Shown here one piece after another: positions 55,701 to 64,000 of a DNA stretch of 64,000 nucleotides. Every line of letters starts with the position of its first letter. Within the stretch, counting starts at the first letter, position 1. This DNA comes from Hybos culiciformis (taxonomy: Eukaryota > Arthropoda > Insecta > Diptera > Hybotidae), in NCBI GenBank assembly GCA_964007475.1, contig OZ023273.1:126279812-126343811 (forward strand), in the 5' to 3' direction. The position numbers and the translations under genes were made by a program. Below the pieces are notes generated by a model. The model saw nothing but the letters and a program-made list of their open reading frames with translations. It had not been told where the DNA came from and did not search any database.

Positions 55701-58700
55701 TTCAATTTGTTTTTAATTTTTTATTTTTTATTTTACGTGAGCAAATAATATCTGGAATTGAATTAAATTTTTTGTTTGGTTCGACTCAATATAAGTATTT
55801 TATGAGAAATATAAACGTTTTTTTTTTTAAATGCATATATAAAGTTTAAAAATATCTATATCTTGTTATAGATATATGTAATACATTGTACATATATTAT
55901 TCATTTATCTACACTATAGCTATATTTTATACTTAGACTTATTTATAATAATTATTATTTTTAAAATGAAAATTAATTTTTAAAAAGGTGGTAAATGTAT
56001 GTAAAACGATGAATAAAAAAAATAATAATAACAAAAAAAAATCATTCATTATTAATTATGTCTTTAAGTAGCAGTTTGTTATGCTAATGCAGTTTTGCTT
56101 TCAGGAATTCATGTTTATAATTATAATAATATATAGTCTCAGACATAATTATAATTGCGCTAACTTTAAAAAAAATTAATAATAATATAGTTTAATGTTG
56201 AATAGTTAATGTAATAATGGTTAAAAAATTTAATATATTTATAACTGAATAATAAAATTATTAAAATTAATAAAATATGTCTAACAATATATAGCAATAT
56301 ATATAAGACTATAAGATTAAAAAGTTTAGAACTTTGCATTTTTTCGTACCTTTATTATATTATATAATATGTTATGTGTTTTAAATCGAAAAAGAACAAC
56401 TTGACTGGACGTACGTATGAATAAAATATAAAATATAAAATTTAAGATACTTGCACTATGCAGGCACACTTTTACTAAGTTCTATAAAGCGATGTCAAAA
56501 TATTAAAAGAATTCTATAAACGCCGTAGAATGTAAAATAATTATTATTTTTATTTAATTATATATTATGTATATATATATGTCCTAACTATTTTAAATAA
56601 ATACAACTTTGAAATAATTTTTTATATTTTAAAATAAAGTGTTGAATAGCTGTCAATTATAATCGCTACTGAATGAATATTACATTAAAATAAATTGCAA
56701 AATTTATTAAGTTTACATATAATTATAATGATTAGATAATAAATAATTTAATTTTTCATTCATTTATAATTGATTCAATTTAAATTAAATAGATCAACTG
56801 TAGATATACATGTATAGTATAGTTTATATTTCATATTTTATATTTTATAACTATTATTTTTCATTCTGTCAACTAATGTAAAATTATGTTTAAATAAAAT
56901 TAAAAGATAAACATAAGCACGATTACAATATAATCCAGCTTTATGTTTTTGAGAATTATTTAAATAAACAAAAATTTCTTACATTCGTTTACCACTACGT
57001 AATTGCGTACATTATTGCAATTATTGAATTTTAATTAAAAAAAAATTGATTTTTGAAATAATAAAAATCATTTAAAAAAATAATTAAATTCGTACAAGCT
57101 TAAAAAAAAAAAGAAGAGCATTAAGACATTGAGCACAACTTTATATACTTATCTTATATAAGTTAATATTGCATCGAATGTATCCATTATTTAATATTTA
57201 ATTTGCATGAAAAACTCTTAAAAAGTATCAATAAATTAGTTAGTAAGTGTCTTCCTGATTTTTAACCATAAAATTAATAACACTAAAAACTTATCTGATG
57301 GATTTTTTTTTACCTTCGTCTTGATATGACAATTTAAAAACTTAGTAATAATAAATTTAATTATTTGCTGATTTAGAGAGGTTGTTGGAATTCTTTTATC
57401 TCAGTTTAGTGTATTTCCTTGTGTGTAACAAGAATTCAAAATATACCACTATCTATCGCAAACTATGACCGCTGAACAATAAAAATCATCATTTCCCACC
57501 AATTTCAAAAAATTTCCTATAACATGTAACAGACTTTATAATTTTCGCCACAGAAACTAAAATGCCACAGTGAAGACCGAAATAGCTAAAAAAAAACCAA
57601 ATAAATCAGTCCAACCGAAGAATTTATAGTCTATAAAAAACAATTAAAATAAATCTTTATGTATTTCTTCATTCAAAGAATATTTTTCATTTGAAAGTGA
57701 CTATCAGATTTCCACTTAGCAAAAACAAAAAAAAAAAAGATTATAATTTGATGGAACTGTTTGTATAAAAGCACGATCTGTTTTTTTTTTTTTATTTTCT
57801 GATTATTTCTATCTGATAACATTAGAACTTAATTATTGAGGCGTAACATAATTAAGCATTAACAATTGATGAACCGGTATAATCGAAATCAACTATGTCA
57901 AATATACAACGTTAACAACATATAATTTGCATTATAAATTAGGATTAAATAAAAAAAAAAAAAAAAAACAGTCTGTAAGATGTTATTATTTATATTGGAT
58001 TTTTTTTTTTTAGAATTATAAATTAATAAATTCAATAAACTACCTACTATATATTATATTTTAATATGTATAACTATTTGTATATTATTAAGACTAATAA
58101 TAATTAATTCAGAAATAGTGGTAGGTCTATCTATTTAAGATTTAAAATAAAAGCAAAATTTTTGTGGCAAATTAGTGAATCGCATTCAAAAGAAAGATAG
58201 CTTAAATGTTAATAAATTTTTAACTTATTTATTTCAATGTCCTATTCTCCACACAACATCACTGTGCTATCTTATGTATATTTGTATCAAAAATAAGTTG
58301 TGCCTACTGCCTGCTTATTAGTTCGCTCTATTAATTATTTCTTGGTTTCTATTAGCAAAATGTTCCCTAAAAATTATTATTATTTTTTTTTTTGCAATTA
58401 AATTGAAGATCTACTGACCTAATTATATCGATCACCTATCAAATTACCAAAAAAAAAAATGATTCCTTAAACTTTTTTTTATGCTAAACCGCATATTGCA
58501 GAATTGTCATCGGAATGAAATAATTTATGTTTTATGTTAAAAATATTAATGAAGAGATTATATATACATATATTATTAATTTATGTAAAATTGTGCGATC
58601 GAGTATTTTTTACATATAATTTTAATGAAGTTGTTTTTAAATCGCATATTGGGTGGTCAATTTTCTGAATTTATAAATTAATTATTAAATAAAAATTAAG

Positions 58701-61692
58701 AAATAAAAATGTTTATGTGAATATCATTTTTGGTTTTTTTTTTTTTTTTACAAATATTTATTTTTATTTATTTTTTTTTTTTATTTATATATAAATATAA
58801 ATACGCATAATTAATTTTTGACCGGTTTTTATAGGTCAGTAATTGAAATTTTTTTTTAATTTGATGCAATCAAATGTGAAAACTTATATTTGAAACCAGG
58901 AAAAGTCAAATCAATAAACTTCTTAAGTTTATGTCATTGTCTTCTTTAAAAATTGGAATTTTTAATGGTATTATTAATTTTGTTACAGGTGAGTGCAAAA
59001 AAAAAACTTATTTGTAAATTTGGAATTAATTAAGTATTAAAGTTAATACAAACTAATTGACTCTCCTATAGTTTTGTTAATACATATTATTTGGAAGGAT
59101 TGTTTTCATTCTAGGCACTTTAAAGGATTAAAATGTATATAATTATGCACAGTTGAAAGAAAAACTAGAAGACTTCATTTCACTTCAAAATATTACAACT
59201 GCTGGGTTTAAGAAACTTTATAATCAAGGATGTTTAATTGTTTCTAATATAAACAAAAAAAATATGTTTTTCGCGAAATTAAGCAAATTTGAAACCATTA
59301 ATTTACAATTTGAAAAACAAATGTAACCTATTTATTTTTTCAACCATTTAATGCAGAAAATATTATAGATTTTAAGTTTTTTTTTTATATTGAGCCTATC
59401 ATAATAATGTCCCTTAAATATTATTTTACAAAATGTTTTTTTATTTTTTTTTTGAAATATTTACAACACAAAAACAAAATTTATAAATTTTAAGACCTAA
59501 TAAAATTAAATGCTGCATATTATAAGTATATTTACTTTCAAAACAATTTTAAGCTACACTTATCACTCTTTTAATAATAAAAAAAAATAATGCACCTTTA
59601 TATCCATGCAAACATATTCATATTTAAGTAAATGTATATTTTTTTAATCGTCTTAACATTTTCTCAATATGGAATTTTTATAGAGTGCATCGATGATTAC
59701 TAATTAATAAAACCTCGTGCCCTCGTATCAAAAATTTCTAAAAATCGATCTATATTATTACAAATGACATCTTTCGTCAAACGTTGGAGACTTATTTGTA
59801 CACCCCGATAGTTTTCTGACCATCCAGGTCGAAATATATAGATATTATATAGAACGTATCTTATTTTACATAATGTATTTTTGATTTATTCATTATTAAG
59901 CATTTTATTAGTTCACTTAACTCATTTGCATCATCTCGAGTTAGTTTAATTTTTGTATTGCTCTAACACGTTATTTTGAATGGAAAATAACTAAATCAAG
60001 ACCATCATCGATACATTCTACACAATATGTCGAATGCATATAATTTTTTTTTTGACATTAAATCAACATTATATGACATCTTTATTTAAATAATTCTATA
60101 TGTAAATGGCCACTTAAAAACTCTTCTCCTTTATTTTTTATTTTTTTGAAAAACGAATATAATAATAAAAACAAACATTTAAGATCATTTCATCAAAGAT
60201 TAAACAACAAAAAAAAAAAACAAAGAATTTTTCATCACCCATATAAGAACTTACCAAAACATAAATATATACATATAAATATAAGAGTATATGAAAAAAA
60301 ATACCACCTAAAAGAGGTTTTAAGTGAATCGATTTCGTTGTAGACAAAATTCAACAAGAAGAGCCAAAAAAAATATTAAAAAAAAAAAAAAAAATCTGAC
60401 AGATGTTAATGTAATAGCGTATTCTCAAAAATTTACAAAAATAAAAAATTATATATAAATGAAAAAAATTATAAAAATTTTTGTCTAACATAACATAAAA
60501 GCACGTGTTTTAAGTATTCGATAAAATGGAAAATAAATTATAGAAGAGAAAATAATATAATACCTAAGTGTTTTTTAATTTATTTTTCAGCTATTAAATA
60601 TTAACAGAAATCTTCTGAACGAATTTTTTTTCACAATTATTGTGAAAAAAAAATTAAACCATTAGGTACCGAATAATTTTCAAATTTCGAATCATTTAAT
60701 TCTTTAGATCGAATTTAATATAAAGTAAAGATTATAAAAATTGAAATTCAAAGGTTTTGGAATTAAAATCGCCAATTAATTGAGATATTATAAGGGTTCC
60801 TATGAATTGTTCGGAGATTTTACTCTTCTTATAAAATTTCAAAAAAAAAAAAAAAAAAATCTGTAAAAGCATAAATTTCAATTTTTATGTGATGGTAATC
60901 GTATTTATGTGTCTAATCCTTAAAACATAAATTATTTAGTCGCTCGATCAAATATAACACCCTAACAACTAAGCATTGTTGTAACGTTTTAGTTTCAGCT
61001 TTTCTGTGGGTAATCTTATTGCTTGAATACTCTTCACTTTAAATATCCCTTAATAAATTAAAGAAATTATGCCAGAATTTCTTTTATTTACAAAAAAAAA
61101 AACCCATTTTCCAAAATTAGATCTATATTTTATCAGGATAATTTTATGGACCAAAAAAAAAAAGATCACATTTCAATTTACATGTGTAATTCGGAAATAA
61201 ATGTAACAATTTAGTAATTTTCTCATAATATTAATGTTTTTTTTTTTCTTTAGACAGACTTAACATTAAAATTTTAGAAAAATTTAGATATACAAACATT
61301 TTTGTTTCCCGGTAAAGATCGGACTTAAAGATATAGTTAATAAAATGTATCAAATTTCTCTATGTGTATGTATGTATTGCATAAATTTTTAAATTGCAAA
61401 ATTATTATTACAAAAGAAAAAATACTTACCCCGATCAACTATTTTTCCAAACAAATTTTTTCCTCGTAAAAAATTTCGTGTTGAACAATTCCATCTACGA
61501 TTTCGAAATTGATGCTGGCATTCAGAAATTGCTAAATTAGCACCTTTAACTAATGCTGCTAAAACACCAGGATTGTCTCGAACCAATCTTCGTTGTTTTC
61601 TCCTCAGTGTCGAATGAATAGCTGGATCTACATACATAATTCCACTAGACAGAGGTGATATATTATTCGGTTCTCCGACTTTAGCAATACCC
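37159..61692 (-). CDS. wg: wingless (Wnt1), secreted morphogen (partial gene: exons 2-5 of the coding sequence)
   Basis: Minus-strand exons are 61692-61430, 40107-39806, 38146-37779 and 37465-37159, giving 412 residues after a split Trp codon. The product is the Wnt1/Wingless ligand, secreted and lipidated, acting through Frizzled/Arrow to stabilise beta-catenin. Seen: [92 protein letters not shown] with Ser 204 at the palmitoleoylation position, [25 protein letters not shown] and the end HTCL. Twenty-three cysteines are present, the expected number for mature Wnt1. An Asn-rich insert of about 72 residues precedes the last intron. The signal-peptide exon and promoter lie beyond the right edge. 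Introns are 21.3 kb, 1.66 kb and 313 bp. Identity to fly Wingless is high over every conserved block, so the assignment is firm. Confidence 0.96.
37779..38146 (-). CDS. wg: wingless exon 4 with Asn-rich insert
   Basis: The acceptor is TTTTTTAG and the donor GTAAAT on the minus strand. It encodes [19 protein letters not shown], the site of Ser palmitoleoylation, then [11 protein letters not shown] and [10 protein letters not shown] low-complexity Asn/Ser-rich stretch follows (37993 down to 37779), turning basic at its end ([11 protein letters not shown]). The insert lies where insect Wingless proteins carry their species-variable spacer. The exon ends in phase 2 (AG of an Arg codon). Confidence 0.95.
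38147..39805 (-). other. wg: wingless intron between exons 3 and 4
   Basis: 1,659 bp with GTAAGC and TTTAG borders. A small GC-richer patch lies near 38690-38755 (CCCGCTGGCCAGGGACG). No coding content is seen. Confidence 0.9.
39806..40107 (-). CDS. wg: wingless exon 3
   Basis: The acceptor reads TTTAAAG and the donor GTAAGC on the minus strand. It encodes [60 protein letters not shown] and LHNNEAGRA. It starts by completing a Gly codon (phase 1) and ends in phase 0, at the same protein positions as Wnt6 exon 3. Confidence 0.96.
40686..40785. repeat. (AAT)n microsatellite
   Basis: About 100 bases of AAT/ATA units with regular AGT interruptions, in the wingless intron some 580 bp upstream of exon 3. 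Confidence 0.9.
42255..42261 (+). repeat. Left target-site duplication of the 1.77 kb element
   Basis: ATAGCAC, repeated at 44033-44039 directly outside the other terminus. Confidence 0.7.
42262..44032. mobile_element. TIR element of about 1.77 kb in the large wingless intron
   Basis: The left end starts CATAAAGGAAGTATA and the right end, inverted, starts CATAAAGGAAGTATA as well. The arms stay alignable for about 85-90 bp and both include TCAGACCCCCAA (42339-42350; inverted at 43948-43959), 77 and 73 bases from the ends. A 7-bp direct repeat ATAGCAC flanks it (42255-42261 and 44033-44039). No transposase frame is visible, so it is non-autonomous or decayed. A CAT-starting terminus with a 7-8 bp duplication is compatible with the P superfamily, but that is only a guess. 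Confidence 0.78.
43462..43715. mobile_element. Small TIR element (about 254 bp MITE) nested in the 1.77 kb element
   Basis: The left 35 bp (43462-43496) begin ATCGTCGGTCTC and the inverted right 35 bp (43681-43715) begin ATCGTCGGTCTC too. Most of the remaining arm also matches, for example AAATCAC. The interior is AT-rich and non-coding. No clear target duplication can be read, apart from a possible AT dinucleotide. Confidence 0.75.
44033..44039 (+). repeat. Right target-site duplication of the 1.77 kb element
   Basis: ATAGCAC, matching 42255-42261. Confidence 0.7.
53281..53585 (-). mobile_element. 5'-truncated non-LTR retrotransposon (LINE) tail
   Basis: On the minus strand an open frame from about 53585 to the stop at 53417-53419 reads [19 protein letters not shown], then [16 protein letters not shown]. 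This resembles the conserved C-terminal tail of insect LINE ORF2 (xxPxxRTxxFxxSFxxRTxRxWNxLP). About 118 bases of 3' UTR follow, then an 18-base A tract (T18 at 53281-53298 on the plus strand), as expected for target-primed insertion. The stretch is clearly more GC-rich than its surroundings. The clade (for example Jockey or R1-like) cannot be fixed from this fragment. The 5' boundary and target duplication are not resolved. Confidence 0.72.
53417..53585 (-). pseudogene. LINE ORF2 C-terminal fragment
   Basis: Only the last 50 or so codons of a reverse transcriptase ORF remain, ending in a TAA stop. An in-frame stop lies just upstream, at about 53588. The endonuclease and polymerase domains are absent. 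Confidence 0.65.
61430..61692 (-). CDS. wg: wingless exon 2
   Basis: Read on the minus strand, the acceptor is TTTTAAG and the donor is GTAAGT. One G completes a Trp codon, then [30 protein letters not shown], a run of conserved N-terminal helices, [15 protein letters not shown] and FGKIVDRG. The ATG at 61635-61637 (MYVDPAI) is internal and not the start, because the conserved [10 protein letters not shown] lies upstream in the same frame. The exon ends in phase 1. Confidence 0.95.
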
Positions 61693-64000
61693 CTTAAAAG
61701 AAATTAATGAAATTTTAATCAGTTATCACAAAGTTAGAGTTAACTTTTAAATATAATAAAATGTCTAATAAACATAGTGAACTACATGTATTGTACAGCC
61801 AAGATATATTATTAATTCTCATAATACAAATTTTTATACATTCAATAAAAATTTATCACATTACTGAAAATAAAATTTTATTTACCGTCGGACAACATCA
61901 CATTCGTCTCAAAATATATACACACAAAAGAGAAGAAATAAAAATTAAAAAATAAATAAAAGAAAAAAAAAAAAATTATGAAAATCCCAAGATAAAAATT
62001 TAAACACAATTGAATGCTTAAGTTAAATCAGGAAGTGGTTGATGGGAAGATTTTTCGTATTCTATGTTGAATTCATCAAATTGTTTAGCAAACATAAATA
62101 AAAAATTTCGTCACATGAAAATAAAATAGGTTTCTATGAAATTGAATTGTGGACCCATAGAAAGAATAACAAACTTCAAATCATTTTAAACAATAATATA
62201 AGTTTTTTTTTTTTATTTTCATAAAAGTAAATAAAAATAAAAATACCGGCCAATTTAGTGCCACAATGTATAACATTTATTGAACATGGTTTGAATAAGG
62301 TATTAAGTGAAGGCGCGAAAGGTGTCTCAAATGTTTGTCATTTTAATTCTTCTATTATTTCCCTTTTCTTCCTGAAGAGTTTTTATTTTTTTTTATACAT
62401 CTTCACTTTTATTTGTCTTTTAGATTATATTTGAAGTATATAAAATTTTATTAGGTATTAGAATAATATTTTATATATGCGTATATTGATAGCAAGTTGA
62501 GTTATTAACCTTATTGGTTTCGATTTACAAGTTACGATTAAGTGTAGGATAGTGTTGAGTATTGGCTGTTGGAATGACGTTTTGAGGTTTTGTTAATTAT
62601 TTTTCAAGGAAGCACTTAAGGAAAAATGTTCACTTAATTTTTTAAATTATGATTATTAACTTAAGCTTAATTGGCATAAACATTTGAACTTAAACATAAC
62701 TAAATTATAATGAGCAAAAAAGTTTTTTAACAATTATAATACACTATTATGACTATTATGATTATTAAGTATGATGATTAATGTTTATGATAAATTAAAT
62801 TGAAATTCTATCAAAAATTTCGGGAACTAGAATAATTTCTGGAAATGATGATTTTTAAATTTCAATTAAATAACATTCCGTTTTAATTTAATTTTTTCCA
62901 AGAATTTGTTAATATTATATTTGTAGGATTACAAAAACTCCAATAAAATAGAGAATAGTTACTTACACCTAATCGACACTAAAAAATAAAATATTTACTT
63001 TTTTCATTAAAAACTAGAATCCTTTACCTTTTCTTAGTTAAAGTTTGTGTACTTTTTATAAGTTTTTCCAATCCAAAATATGAAAATTAAATGAAAATAA
63101 AAAAAGGATCATATTTCACCACTTCAGTCTCTTCTGAGGTGATGGTCGAAATTATTCTGAGCCTCTTTTTTTAGCTTTTCCCAAATTCTTGAAAAATTCA
63201 GTTATTTAAGGACAAATGAATCGCCACGTTACACTATCAACTGGGAAGATTTTTGAAGAGAGTATTGATAATATTTACACTCAGAAATAAATCGATTTAC
63301 ACTTAAAAGTAAATCCGTTGGATTTAGGATTTAAATATATGAACATAGCAGTTGATAAAAGGTCAACAATATAATTATCCCAAAGGCAAAATAAAAATCT
63401 TTCTTTGAACTGTTGAAAAGTAAATGGATTACAAAAAACATAATCAGTATTTTATTTTATCAAAGGACAATTTGAACTTATCTCAACTGGTGTACAAAAT
63501 ATAATTATTATTATACGACCTAATGACTATGCAAAAAAAAAATATGATTTCATAAAATGGCGAAATTTTATTTTTTTTTTTTTTTCATTAAACTAAATCT
63601 TTTGTATAGGTTGAGAATTCGCTATTTAGATATTTTACAATGTGCTAAATAATTTTGTATCAATTAAAGTTAATTTAGAACTTATAGGATGATTAATGAG
63701 CTCACTGTATATGATTAATGATTCATCAATTAAAAATGATTCATTTACATTTAGACGATCGTGTAATTTCAGTATAAAAAGTTTTTATTCAGTTAATGTA
63801 TTATTAAAATGTGTAAAATTTCAAAAGTTCAATGAAATAAAAATTCCTGGAATTTTTCAAGAAAATTATGGTTTGCAAGAATTTTAATGTACGTTCTTAA
63901 ATGTCAACAATATTCTTCAATTTGATGAAAAAAATTTCATTCAAAACTTTCTTAAATGTAACTTTATAATATTACTGAAATCAAATCGAAATAAAGGAGT
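61693..64000. other. Sequence 5' of wingless exon 2
   Basis: AT-rich DNA that should be the wingless first intron. No exon ending in a split Trp codon with a donor was found on the minus strand. The stem-loop at 63116-63143 is the only structured piece noticed. Confidence 0.5.
63116..63143. other. Stem-loop, 11-position stem
   Basis: CACCACTTCAG and CTGAGGTGATG pair at 10 of 11 positions (one G-T) around the loop TCTCTT. It is unusually GC-rich here. It lies upstream of wingless exon 2, in the first intron or the 5' flank. Confidence 0.35.

Larger units (their letters stand above)
40108..61429 (-). other. wg: 21.3 kb wingless intron between exons 2 and 3
   Basis: Bounded by GTAAGT at the exon 2 side (61429-61424) and AAG at the exon 3 side (40108-40110). 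It contains the AAT microsatellite, the 1.77 kb TIR element with its nested MITE, and the LINE tail. The remaining stretches (44040-53280 and 53590-61429) show only AT-rich low-complexity DNA with no gene. Confidence 0.9.

Noticed and set aside
60138..60347. Overlapping open frames on both strands
   Set aside because: Both are low-complexity and overlap each other almost fully; neither shows protein-like features.
61389..61637. ATG at 61637 as the wingless start codon
   Set aside because: Conserved Wingless sequence [10 protein letters not shown] lies in frame upstream, and the signal peptide would be missing.

Overview
This is an AT-rich window (roughly four-fifths A+T by eye) from an animal nuclear genome, almost certainly an insect. 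It holds two interrupted genes with GT/AG introns, long AT-rich intergenic and intronic DNA, and several short transposons. The two genes are Wnt family members. The 3' four exons of wingless/Wnt1 lie on the minus strand (61692 down to 37159). The 3' three exons of Wnt6 lie on the plus strand (15402 to 17160). The wingless protein is close to fly Wingless. It also carries a long Asn-rich insert before the last exon, with short islands (NDH, SPNS-P, RYHFQL) that I recall from Drosophila Wingless. That makes a dipteran the best guess, but it is an inference from memory and no species is claimed.

Layout. 1-13782: AT-rich DNA upstream of Wnt6 exon 2, with two weak orphan exon-like signals. 13783-14708: a palindromic transposon-like element whose two arms each carry a tRNA-like sequence with Pol III A and B boxes. 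15402-17160: Wnt6 exons 2-4. 17161-37158: 20 kb between the two gene tails, containing a non-autonomous hAT element (18228-18894) with a perfect 8-bp target duplication. 37159-40107: the three last wingless exons. 40108-61429: a 21.3 kb wingless intron holding a 1.77 kb TIR element (42262-44032), a smaller TIR element nested in it (43462-43715), and a 5'-truncated LINE tail (53281 to about 53585). 61430-61692: wingless exon 2. 61693-64000: upstream intron sequence.

Both genes lack their signal-peptide exon in this window. In both, the first visible exon opens with a single G, consistent with a phase-2 intron splitting a Trp codon of the conserved WW pair. The internal intron positions are also shared, as expected for paralogues from one ancestral Wnt cluster. 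Both products should be secreted, lipid-modified ligands of Frizzled/LRP receptors. Both retain the palmitoleoylated-serine motif and the cysteine pattern of the family.

The most notable points are the tail-to-tail orientation of Wnt6 and wingless, which as I recall differs from the head-to-tail arrangement in Drosophila, and the foldback element with inverted tRNA-like arms. No complete transposase, rRNA, CRISPR array or functional tRNA was seen.
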